DNA from: Janthinobacterium sp. TB1-E2
GTDB lineage: Bacteria > Pseudomonadota > Gammaproteobacteria > Burkholderiales > Burkholderiaceae_D
Reading direction: 5' to 3'
NCBI RefSeq assembly: GCF_036885605.1
Contig: NZ_CP142523.1
Coordinates: 3,782,001 to 3,846,000, forward strand
Length of the DNA: 64,000 nt
Part shown: one piece after another, positions 45,510 through 53,500 of the stretch
Position numbering within the stretch: the first letter of the stretch is position 1
Layout: every line of letters starts with the position of its first letter
Position numbers and translations under genes: made by a program
The notes under the pieces: generated by a model
What the model was told of the DNA's origin: nothing
What the model saw: the letters and a program-made list of their open reading frames with translations, nothing else
The model's database searches: none

Positions 45510-46559
45510 TCAATTCACCCCGTTCAGCGCGGGCAGGTTCCATGGCGTGACGATCTGGATGGCGGACAAGGGCGGCACCTGCGCCAGGGCCGGCAGCGCG
45601 CCCTGCGCCCGCAGTATCTCTTGGCAGGCGCGGCGCATGTCCTGGCCCAGGTCATGGTGCAGCACGGCGTGGATGGCGCCCGACTTGAGCAGCGCCACGT
45701 TGTCCGCATCGAGGTCGTGGCCGATGAAGACCTGGCAAGGCCGGCCCGCCTGCGCGAATGCCTGCACGATGGCGGTATTGCCGCCGCCGATCGAATACAC
45801 GGCGGCGATGCCTGGATGCGTAGCCAGTGCTTCACGCACCAGCGCGCCCGTGGCGCCGTCGATGCCGTGGCCTTCGCTCACTTCGACGATGGATAAATGG
45901 CGGTGCCGTTCGCGCAGCGCGCGGCGAAAGCCGATCTCGCGCTCTTCCTCGCCATGAAAACGGTTGCTGCTCAGGGTCACCAGCACTTGCTGTTTCCTGG
46001 GCCGTTGGCCCGCGCCCAGCCACCGGCCGATCAGGCACGCGGCCGTCTCGCCCGCCGCGCGGTTATCCATGCCCACGTAGCCGCGGCGCACGGAAGCTGG
46101 CAAGTCCGTCACCAGGGTCACCACGGGAATGCCGGCCGCCGCCAGCCGGTTTACTGCCTCGGCCACGAGCGGCAAGTCCGGCGCCTTCAGCAGCACGCCG
46201 TGGCTGCCGTTCTTGCGGATGCGCTCCAGCTGGTCGACGATGCCGTCCACTTCCAGGGTTTCATGCAGGTGAAAACGCGAGCGCAGCACGGCCGGATGCA
46301 AGGACGGCAGTTCCGCTTCCAGTGCGGCGCGCACGGCGTCCGTAAAGCGGCGCGGCGCCACCATCAGCACGTCGAGCATGAACTTCCTGCCGGCCAGACC
46401 CACCTGCGTGCTTTGCCGCGCCAGTTCATCGAGCGCCTGCATCACGCGGCGCACGGTATTCGCGTGCACGCCCCCGCGCTGCTTGATCACGCGGTCGACG
46501 GTCGCCACGCTGACGCCGGCCTGCAGCGCCACGACCTTGACGGGAAACGGATGCGTCAT
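45510..46559 (-). CDS. LacI-family transcriptional regulator
   Basis: A 349-residue regulator. The N-terminal helix-turn-helix has VVALQAGVSVATVDRVIKQRGGV, with TVDRVI in place of the common TVSRVL, followed by the hinge HANTVRRVMQALDEL. A periplasmic-binding-type domain (VNRLAAAGIPVVTLVTDLP, YVGMDNRAAGE, QVFIGHDLDAD) binds an effector, probably a sugar. It is divergent from the PhyH and Gfo/Idh genes, which are its likely targets. Confidence 0.92.
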   Translation of the reverse strand: MTHPFPVKVVALQAGVSVATVDRVIKQRGGVHANTVRRVMQALDELARQSTQVGLAGRKFMLDVLMVAPRRFTDAVRAALEAELPSLHPAVLRSRFHLHETLEVDGIVDQLERIRKNGSHGVLLKAPDLPLVAEAVNRLAAAGIPVVTLVTDLPASVRRGYVGMDNRAAGETAACLIGRWLGAGQRPRKQQVLVTLSSNRFHGEEEREIGFRRALRERHRHLSIVEVSEGHGIDGATGALVREALATHPGIAAVYSIGGGNTAIVQAFAQAGRPCQVFIGHDLDADNVALLKSGAIHAVLHHDLGQDMRRACQEILRAQGALPALAQVPPLSAIQIVTPWNLPALNGVN

Positions 46560-46575
46560 GCCATGTCCATTCCAT

Positions 46576-46609
46576 TGATGGTTTTTTGATGGATTTTCTG
46601 ATGAAAAAT
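46576..46609. promoter_or_regulatory. Candidate LacI operator region between LacI and PhyH genes
   Basis: TGATG occurs three times at 11-12 nt spacing (46576, 46587, 46599), and TTTTC-TGAT-GAAAA (46594-46607) is a perfect inverted repeat. It lies between the divergent genes, about 55 nt before the PhyH start. The role is inferred from position. Confidence 0.4.
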
Positions 46610-46662
46610 GCCGATTTTCATCCCTATACTGATTCTACAACGTAAAACTCAGGAGACACCGC

Positions 46663-47850
46663 ATGACCACCCAAGACGCCGCGCCGCCCGCCCCCTTCTG
46701 GCTGTCGCCGCAAGACTGCCAGCTCGATGATTTCATCCACACCGTCAGCCAATGCACTGTGCTGGCTGACTATCCGCACGCCACCGCGGTGGAAGACAAT
46801 ATCCTCGTCTACGATTGCGACAGGGTGCGTGCGCTGGCCACCAGTACCGCGTCGCTGCGCGCGCTGCAGGCAGAATGGGGCAAGGCGCTGATGGATGGCC
46901 CCGGCGTCATCGTGTTCCAGCGCGCCGTCGACGACACGGCGACGCTGGAACAGGTCAGCAGTGTCTTTCGCGCACTGATCGCCGAACAGCACGCGAGCGG
47001 CCAGGCGGGCGGCGACCATTTCGCCAAACCGGGCGCGAACGACCGCATCTGGAACGCCCAGCAAAAACTGTGTCTGCGCGCGCCCGAAGCCTTTGCGCGC
47101 TACTACGCCAATCCCGTGTTTGCGTGGATAGCGGAGGCGTGGCTGGGACTCGCCTACCAGATGACGGCACAAGTGAACGTCGTCAACCCGGGCGGCGCGG
47201 CCCAGGCGCCGCACCGCGACTATCACCTGGGCTTCCAGAGCGCCGTCAGTTGTGCCGCCTATCCCGCTCCCGTGCACCAGATGTCGGCCTTATTGACCTT
47301 GCAGGGTGCCGTCGCCCACTGCGACATGCCGGTCGAATCCGGTCCCACCCTGTACCTGCCGTATTCGCAGCGCTACCAGGCCGGTTTCCTCGCCTGGCAG
47401 CAACCGCCCTTCCGCGATTATTTCGCCCGGCATTGCGTGCAACTGCCGCTCTCCCAGGGCGACGCCGTCTTCTTCAATCCCGCCCTGTTCCATGCGGCGG
47501 GCCATAACCGTTCGTCCGACATCCGCCGCATGGCGAATTTGCTGCAAGTGTCGTCGCCGTTCGGGCGCGCCATGGAAGCGCTGGACCGCCGCGCCATGAG
47601 CGCCGCGCTGTATCCGGCACTGCAGGCGCTGCGCGACCAGGGTGCCCTGTCCGGCGACGGCATCGGCCACGCGATTGCAGCCTGCGCCGAGGGCTATGCC
47701 TTCCCCAGCAACCTCGATCGCGACCAGCCCATAGGCGGCATGGCACCGCCCACGCAGCAGCAGCTCATGCACGAAGCGCTGGCACAGGACTGGCCCGCCG
47801 CCCGCTTCCTCGACGCCCTGGACAGCCATGCCTGGCGCCAGCAAGCTTGA
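46663..47850 (+). CDS. Phytanoyl-CoA dioxygenase family protein
   Basis: A 395-residue Fe(II)/2-oxoglutarate-type oxygenase. The metal ligands are His and Asp in APHRDYHLG and the distal His in NPALFHAAGHNRS, with the 2-oxoglutarate Arg nearby. The substrate is unknown. AGGAG precedes the ATG by 7 nt. The next gene is an oxidoreductase of the Gfo/Idh/MocA family starting 31 nt later; both face a LacI regulator, which suggests a catabolic pathway for a sugar or cyclitol derivative. Confidence 0.88.
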   Translation: MTTQDAAPPAPFWLSPQDCQLDDFIHTVSQCTVLADYPHATAVEDNILVYDCDRVRALATSTASLRALQAEWGKALMDGPGVIVFQRAVDDTATLEQVSSVFRALIAEQHASGQAGGDHFAKPGANDRIWNAQQKLCLRAPEAFARYYANPVFAWIAEAWLGLAYQMTAQVNVVNPGGAAQAPHRDYHLGFQSAVSCAAYPAPVHQMSALLTLQGAVAHCDMPVESGPTLYLPYSQRYQAGFLAWQQPPFRDYFARHCVQLPLSQGDAVFFNPALFHAAGHNRSSDIRRMANLLQVSSPFGRAMEALDRRAMSAALYPALQALRDQGALSGDGIGHAIAACAEGYAFPSNLDRDQPIGGMAPPTQQQLMHEALAQDWPAARFLDALDSHAWRQQA

Positions 47851-47881
47851 TCCCCTATCGCGACATCCTCGGAGACTCCCT

Positions 47882-49000
47882 ATGCAAGACATCAACATCG
47901 GCCTGATCGGCGCCGGCTACATGGGCAAGGCCCACACCATCGCCTACAAGGCCGTGCGCGGCATTTTTCCCACGGCCTTGAACCCCGTATGCGAGTGCAT
48001 CAGCACCAGCAGTGCGGAAGGCGCGGCCCGCAGCGCGCAGGAACTGGGCTGGAACCGCTCCACGGGCGACTGGCGCACGCTGGTCAATGATCGCGCCATC
48101 GACGCCATCATCGTCGCCACGCCGCCGGCCACGCACAAGGACATCGTGCTGGCCGCGCTAGCCCTGGGCAAACCCGTGTTCTGCGAAAAGCCACTGGGCA
48201 TGACGGCCGCGGAATCCCTGCAGCTGGCGCAGGCGGCCGAAGCGGCGGGCGTGGCCAACATGGTCGGCTACAACTACATCCGCACGCCGGCCAGCCAACT
48301 GGCGCGACAGATCATCGAATCGGGCGAAATCGGCGAGATCATCCACGTCGCCGCCGAACACGTGGAAGACTATCTGCACGACCCGCGCGCGCCTGCCTCG
48401 TGGCGCACGCGCGAGGCGACGGCCACCAGGGCAGGTGCGCTGGCCGACGTGGGCTCGCACCTGCTCAACCTGGCCCTGCGCCTGGGCGGCCCCATCGACT
48501 CGCTGGTGGCGGACATGAATACCGTGCACGCGCAACGGCAAGGGCCGGCTGGCATGGAAGCGGTGGAGAATGACGACCAGGGAAATGTGATGCTGCGCTT
48601 TGCCAGCGGCGCGCTGGGCGCCCTGACCTTCAGCCGCGTGGCGGCCGGACGCAAGATGGGTTACACCTACCGCATCACGGGGACGAAAGGCGCCCTCGCC
48701 TTCGACCAAGAAGACCAGAATGCATTATGGCTGTACGACGCCGGCCGCCCCGCGCAGCGCCAGGGTTTCCAGCGCCTGCTGATGGGACCCGCCCACCCCG
48801 ACTACCTGGCGTTCAGCCAGGGCGCCGGGCACGGCACCGGCTACAACGAGCAGATCGTCATTGAAGCGCGCGACTTTTTGCAGGCCATCGCGGGCGGCCA
48901 GCCGGTCTGGCCCACCTTCCGCGACGGCTACGAGGTGGACCGGCTGGTAGCCGCGGCGCTGCGCTCCATGCAAGAGCGCAGCTGGATTACCGTACGTTGA
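47882..49000 (+). CDS. Gfo/Idh/MocA family oxidoreductase
   Basis: A 372-residue NAD(P)-dependent dehydrogenase. The Rossmann motif is GLIGAGYMGKAH, the family block is VFCEKPLGMTAAES, and the C-terminal domain has ADVGSHLLNLALRLGG with the catalytic His. It likely oxidises a sugar, inositol or deoxy sugar. GGAG precedes the ATG; an upstream in-frame start at 47828 lies inside the PhyH gene. It forms an operon with PhyH. Confidence 0.9.
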   Translation: MQDINIGLIGAGYMGKAHTIAYKAVRGIFPTALNPVCECISTSSAEGAARSAQELGWNRSTGDWRTLVNDRAIDAIIVATPPATHKDIVLAALALGKPVFCEKPLGMTAAESLQLAQAAEAAGVANMVGYNYIRTPASQLARQIIESGEIGEIIHVAAEHVEDYLHDPRAPASWRTREATATRAGALADVGSHLLNLALRLGGPIDSLVADMNTVHAQRQGPAGMEAVENDDQGNVMLRFASGALGALTFSRVAAGRKMGYTYRITGTKGALAFDQEDQNALWLYDAGRPAQRQGFQRLLMGPAHPDYLAFSQGAGHGTGYNEQIVIEARDFLQAIAGGQPVWPTFRDGYEVDRLVAAALRSMQERSWITVR

Positions 49001-49007
49001 ACGGCGT

Positions 49008-51011
49008 TTAGTAGGCCAGTCCGTAACCGAACTTGTACAGCGGATGCGCCGTGTCATACGGCACGTCCGATTTCTGCACCTGCACTTCGGCCATCGACGA
49101 TGGCAACTCGAACGGCAGCTTGCCTTGCGGCTTGGCCTTGCCCGTCAGGACATCGAACAGCGCGCCATCGCTGACACCGAAGTTGGCGACGATGGCGCTG
49201 GCCTTGTCCTGCACGTTGCCGAGGATGGCCGGGCGGTCCAGGTACACGGTGACCACCGTCTTCGGCGCCAATTTCGCCGCGTTCTTGATCGCCTCGTAGT
49301 CGGCGTCGCCGTCGACATAGTTCAAGCGTCCTTCGTGCTGCATGCTGCCGAAGATGTAGTTCGGGTGCAGGATTTCATACGGCGCGGCCACGCGCAGCAG
49401 GGCCACGTCCGCTTCCTGCGGCGTGGCGACCACCGTGTAGCCATATTGCCTGGCCACGGCCGCATCGATGCCGTACAGGTAGACCTTCTTGACGGTGGCC
49501 GCCAGCGGCAAGACCTTGTCCTTGTTTTCCAGCAGGACCAGCGAGCGGCGCTGAGCGTCCAGGCCAGCATCGACGAAATCCGCCTTGCCCACCGTGGTGG
49601 CCGCCTTGGCCGCATCGACGAACGGATGCTCGAACAGGCCCTGCTTGAATTTCTGGATCAGGATACGGCGCGCCGAGGCGTTGATGCGCGCTTCCGTCAG
49701 TTGGCCGCGCTGCACGGCTTGCGTCAGGTATGGCGCTTCCGTCACGCCGCCAAACTGGTCCATCCCCGCCGTCACGGCTTTTACATAACGCTCGGCCTTG
49801 GTGGCGTCTTCCATGCCCCACGGCGTGCCGAAGCCCATGAAGGAAGGCGCGACGCCAGGCGCCGTGCCGTTGCGGCAGTTGGCGTCGCAGTCCGACGTGA
49901 TGCCCCAGTCGGACAGGATCACGCCTTCAAAACCGTATTTGCCGCGCAGCAGATCCGTCAGCATGGTCTTGCTGAAGCCGGCCGCCACTTGTTCCAGGGT
50001 GATGCCGTCGATCGTGATATTGCCGTCCGGTAGAGCGTAGGTCGGCATGACGGAAGCCGCCTTGGCCGTGAAGGCGCCCTCGAACGGTTTCACGTGGTAG
50101 GCGAAATTATTTCCCGGGTAGGTCATGTAGCGGCCATAGTAATTGTGGCCGTCGTAGCCCTCTTTCGTGGCGCCGTAGCCGACCCAGTGCTTGACGACGG
50201 CCACCACGCTGCCGTCATGCAAGCCCGTGTTCCCATCCTGGAAGCCCTCGATATAGTGCTGCACCATGCGCTTGGCCAGGTCCGCGTCTTCGCCAAAGGT
50301 GCCGTTGATGCGCGACCAGCGCGGCTCGGTGGCCAGGTCGGCCTGCGGCGACAGGGCCTGCGTGATGCCGACGGCCAGGTATTCCTGGCGCGCGATGTCG
50401 CCGAAGCGGCGCACCAGCGCATCGTCGCCGATGGCGGCCAGGCCCAGGGTTTCAGGCCATTGCGAGAAGCCCTTGGTGCCGGCGCTGGCGCCCACCGTGT
50501 ACTGGAAATGGTGGCGCGGGTCCGTGCTGATGGACACCGGGATGCCGTGGCGCGACGTTTCGCTCAGGGCCTGCACCTTGTTGTACTGGGCCGCCATATT
50601 GGCCGAGTCGCCCGCCATGCGCGTAATGAATGTGTTGACGTACTGCTTGACGATCAGGTCCTGCAGGGCCGTCAAGTCATACGCGCCGCCCTGGCCGATG
50701 CCGGTGGGGTCGGCCACTGTGGGCGCCGTACCGTGCATCATCAGCCCCGCTTTTTCATCGAGGCTCATGTGCGACAGCAGATCGTCGGCGCGCACCTCGG
50801 CCGGCAGGCGCCAGTCTTCGTATCGATCGATCTTGCCGTTGCGGTTCATGTCCTTGAAGGCATAGCCGTCGACCTGGATCTGGCTGTAGGTGGTGGCGCC
50901 GAACACGGGCTGCTTGTATTCCACGCTGCCGTTATTGCCGCAGGCGGCCAGGGCAAGCGTGGCGACGCAGCCGGCGACCATGCGGGCCATCGGTTTCAAA
51001 GTGCAATTCAT
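49008..51011 (-). CDS. GH3 glycoside hydrolase lipoprotein (beta-glucosidase-like)
   Basis: A 667-residue secreted lipoprotein. The lipobox is LALAACG. An EF-hand-like loop follows (DMNRNGKIDRYED), then the GH3 (alpha/beta)8 domain with HGIPVSISTDPRH, VVAVVKHWVGYG and the catalytic nucleophile Asp in GVILSDWGI. The second GH3 domain ends SSMAEVQVQKSDVPYD and FKFGYGL-like KFGYGLAY. It hydrolyses beta-linked glucosides or oligosaccharides at the cell surface or in the periplasm. The second of two close ATGs (51014 and 51011) has GGAG 6 nt upstream and is chosen. It converges on the Gfo/Idh gene and is divergent from the AraC regulator. Confidence 0.92.
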   Translation of the reverse strand: MNCTLKPMARMVAGCVATLALAACGNNGSVEYKQPVFGATTYSQIQVDGYAFKDMNRNGKIDRYEDWRLPAEVRADDLLSHMSLDEKAGLMMHGTAPTVADPTGIGQGGAYDLTALQDLIVKQYVNTFITRMAGDSANMAAQYNKVQALSETSRHGIPVSISTDPRHHFQYTVGASAGTKGFSQWPETLGLAAIGDDALVRRFGDIARQEYLAVGITQALSPQADLATEPRWSRINGTFGEDADLAKRMVQHYIEGFQDGNTGLHDGSVVAVVKHWVGYGATKEGYDGHNYYGRYMTYPGNNFAYHVKPFEGAFTAKAASVMPTYALPDGNITIDGITLEQVAAGFSKTMLTDLLRGKYGFEGVILSDWGITSDCDANCRNGTAPGVAPSFMGFGTPWGMEDATKAERYVKAVTAGMDQFGGVTEAPYLTQAVQRGQLTEARINASARRILIQKFKQGLFEHPFVDAAKAATTVGKADFVDAGLDAQRRSLVLLENKDKVLPLAATVKKVYLYGIDAAVARQYGYTVVATPQEADVALLRVAAPYEILHPNYIFGSMQHEGRLNYVDGDADYEAIKNAAKLAPKTVVTVYLDRPAILGNVQDKASAIVANFGVSDGALFDVLTGKAKPQGKLPFELPSSMAEVQVQKSDVPYDTAHPLYKFGYGLAY

Positions 51012-51231
51012 CATTATCTCCAAGACTGTTTTTGTAGGTATCAAGGCGCGGCAGCAAGGCCGGCCGAAAACAATATAGCGTGAGAATGCGTGAGTTTCTT
51101 GACCGCGCAGCACGCGTTTTATACCCGCGAGAACAATTTTTGGTTAGATGGCACAACAACCAACAATCTCCTACAAAGTGCTAATATTTGTGAAAAATTA
51201 CTACAACAAGCAGGATAAGCAGGAGACAGCC

Positions 51232-52269
51232 TTGCACAAACCCGACACGCGTACGGTTTCGAACCGGATCGCGCAGCAATGCGCGCGCGCCATGCAGGCC
51301 GATGGCCACGACCCCGCCGAGTTTTTTCAGCGCACGGGCATCACGCCGGCGCAGCTGGACGAACCGGGCGGCCGCATCAACGCCGAGCGGCACCGCCGCA
51401 TGACGGCCTACGCCCAACAACTGCCGCAGCACCGCGGCTTGCTCGACCTCGACGTAACGCACTGGTTCGCGCATTACTCGGGCATCGCCCACGTCTGCTT
51501 CAACCGCCCCACCCTGCGCAGCGCGCTGCACGAGCTGCTGCACTTGCGGGGATTGATCGGCGAATTCGATTTCATGCTGATGAGCGAAAATGGCACGCGC
51601 ATCGAGATCGAATACCTGTCCGAGTTCTGCCCGTCGGGCGGCGCCATGCAGGCGCTGGCCAATTTCCGCATGCTGTCGCTGGTGGCGCGCGCCTACGACG
51701 ATGGCGCGCCCACCGCCTTCCGTGCCGGATTCCAGGGCAAGGCGCCATGGTTCGCGCCGGCCATTTCCGAGTGCTTCGGCGCCGCCGCCACCTTTGGCCA
51801 GGCGCGCAATACATTGACGTTCGACGCACCGGCGCTGAACCGGCCCTTCGCCCAGTTCAACGCCATGCTGGCGCCGCACGCGCTGCGGCACGCGCAGGGG
51901 CAATTGCAGCAGCTGCAGGGGGCGCAGCTGTTTTCGGCCCGCGTGGAGCAAGCCATCATCGATCTGCTGGGCCGGCAAGGCGCGGGCGACGCCGATAGCG
52001 CCTCGCTGCTACCGGCCCTGTGCGACGGCCTGGCGATGAACCGCTGGACCCTGCAGCGCCAGCTGCAGCAGGAGCAGACCTCGTTCCGCGCACTGGAACT
52101 GCGCGCCAAGAGCCGCGAATCGCGCCGTTTGCTGCGCGAAACAAGCCTGAGCGTGGCGGAAATCGGCGACCGCCTGGGCTTTTCCTCGCAAAGCGCGTTC
52201 ACCCGCTTCTTCAAGAACCAGTTCGAACTGCCGCCGGCACGCTACCGGCAGGATGCCGCCGGAGCCTAG
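51232..52269 (+). CDS. AraC-family transcriptional regulator (OruR-like)
   Basis: A 345-residue regulator. The N-terminal part (HKPDTRTVSNRIAQQC, RTGITPAQLDEPGGRI, FPDFDFML-like EFDFMLMS) is the arabinose-binding-type domain of the OruR group; the C-terminal AraC domain has RRLLRETSLSVAEIGDRLGFSSQSAFTRFFK, given as SVAEIGDRLGF and SAFTRFFK. I prefer the TTG at 51232, because AGGAG lies 6 nt before it, to the ATG at 51148, which has no good site. It is divergent from the GH3 gene, a likely target. Its stop codon overlaps the convergent reductase stop (CTAG). Confidence 0.85.
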   Translation: MHKPDTRTVSNRIAQQCARAMQADGHDPAEFFQRTGITPAQLDEPGGRINAERHRRMTAYAQQLPQHRGLLDLDVTHWFAHYSGIAHVCFNRPTLRSALHELLHLRGLIGEFDFMLMSENGTRIEIEYLSEFCPSGGAMQALANFRMLSLVARAYDDGAPTAFRAGFQGKAPWFAPAISECFGAAATFGQARNTLTFDAPALNRPFAQFNAMLAPHALRHAQGQLQQLQGAQLFSARVEQAIIDLLGRQGAGDADSASLLPALCDGLAMNRWTLQRQLQQEQTSFRALELRAKSRESRRLLRETSLSVAEIGDRLGFSSQSAFTRFFKNQFELPPARYRQDAAGA

Positions 52270-53006
52270 ACGTTCAGTTGCCGGTTCATGGCGACGATGT
52301 CGTCATGGCTGGCATGCGCGCCCAGCTTGGCGAACTGCGCCGGCATCCGGTCGCGTATCGCGGCCGCCTTGCCGGGAACCGCCGCGGCAAGCGCCCTGGC
52401 CATGGCGGGCGCCTCAAGGTCGCAACAGTAGGCGGGGGTGCAGGGCTGCTGGCGCCAGGACTGCGCCAAGGTGCCGCCATCGACCGCGTCAAATCCGGCC
52501 TGCTCCACCAAGGTCATCGCCGCCTGCATGGCCATCGGGTCATCTCCGGCGACGGCAATGGCGAGGCGGCCCGGCGTGCCTGCGGGCTGGCCCAACGCGG
52601 CCAGCGTATGCGCGAGCACATTGTTGAAGGCCTTGACCACCGGACGCCCCAGCTGGGCCGACACCCAGACGCTTTCGGCCATGCCCGCATCGATCTGCGC
52701 AATCGCCGCGTCACGCATGCCAGGGTAATAATTACTGGTGTCGATCACGGTGACCTGCGGCGGCACCCCGTCGAACAGGCCGGCAGGCAGGCTGGCCATG
52801 GCCGGCAGCGGTATGGCCAGCACCACCACGTCCACGCCATCGACGGCGCCATGCACATCGGCCGGCACAGCGCCGATGTCGTCGGCCACGCTTTGCACGC
52901 CTTTGACGCCGCCGGAATTGGCTATCTTCACCTCATGGCCGGCGGACAGCAGCTTGCGCGCCAGGGTTGCGCCGATATTTCCCGTTCCAATAATTCCTAT
53001 CTTCAT
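52266..53006 (-). CDS. NADP-dependent oxidoreductase (F420-dependent-reductase-like fold)
   Basis: A 246-residue NAD(P)-binding protein. The N-terminal Rossmann motif is MKIGIIGTGNIGATLARKLL; DVVVLAIPLPAMA and VIDTSNYYPGM follow, as in NADPH:F420 reductase-like and 'NADP-binding protein' families. The substrate is unknown. ATG 53006 and 53012 are both possible; the second gives GGAG too close. It is divergent from the HxlR gene, which probably controls it. Confidence 0.85.
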   Translation of the reverse strand: MKIGIIGTGNIGATLARKLLSAGHEVKIANSGGVKGVQSVADDIGAVPADVHGAVDGVDVVVLAIPLPAMASLPAGLFDGVPPQVTVIDTSNYYPGMRDAAIAQIDAGMAESVWVSAQLGRPVVKAFNNVLAHTLAALGQPAGTPGRLAIAVAGDDPMAMQAAMTLVEQAGFDAVDGGTLAQSWRQQPCTPAYCCDLEAPAMARALAAAVPGKAAAIRDRMPAQFAKLGAHASHDDIVAMNRQLNV

Positions 53007-53073
53007 GTTCATGAGCTCCGTGTCGTTGATCGTCCAATCTGCTGTGATTTTAGGAGCCTTATGCAATAATGGG

Positions 53074-53102
53074 AAGTACCCACCAAAAAGTAAGTAACCC
53101 AC
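53074..53102. promoter_or_regulatory. Candidate HxlR operator between the reductase and HxlR genes
   Basis: AAGTACCCAC (53074-53083) and AAGTAACCCAC (53092-53102) are direct repeats 18 nt apart within the 100-bp divergent promoter region. Their position upstream of an HxlR gene suggests its binding site. Confidence 0.42.
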
Positions 53103-53107
53103 ATATC

Positions 53108-53500
53108 ATGACAAAACAACGGGAATGGAATTGTGGCGATCCGCAAAATCGCCGAGACTGGGCCGACGCCACCACCGAGACCTTGCGCGTACTCGAAGGC
53201 AAATGGAAGATCATCATCCTGTGCCAGCTGTTTGCGGCCAAGGCACCGTTGCGCTTTTCCGACCTGGAGCGCCTGATTGAGGAAGTCAACCAGAAAATGC
53301 TGATCCAGCAGCTCAAGCAGCTGGAAAAGGACGGTATCGTCGTGCGCAAGGTCTATGCGCAGGTACCGCCCAGGGTGGAATATGCATTGAGCGAGATCGG
53401 CCATGCGCTGGGACCGTCGATGCAGGCGCTGATCGAGTGGGCCGAACTGCGGCGCGCACGCCTGGCGCACGCCGCTGCCGATCCTGCCGCGCCAGATTAA
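53108..53500 (+). CDS. HxlR-family redox/electrophile regulator
   Basis: A 130-residue winged-helix regulator: LRVLEGKWKIIILCQLFA, RFSDLERLIEEVNQKMLIQQLKQLEKDGIVVRK and VPPRVEYALSEIGHALGP. A Cys in NCGDPQN and one in ILCQLF could sense electrophiles, as in YodB-type regulators. The start at 53108 is preferred because an upstream ATG at 53069 would put the coding region across the operator repeats. Its stop TAA overlaps the convergent RND stop (TTAA). Confidence 0.87.
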   Translation: MTKQREWNCGDPQNRRDWADATTETLRVLEGKWKIIILCQLFAAKAPLRFSDLERLIEEVNQKMLIQQLKQLEKDGIVVRKVYAQVPPRVEYALSEIGHALGPSMQALIEWAELRRARLAHAAADPAAPD

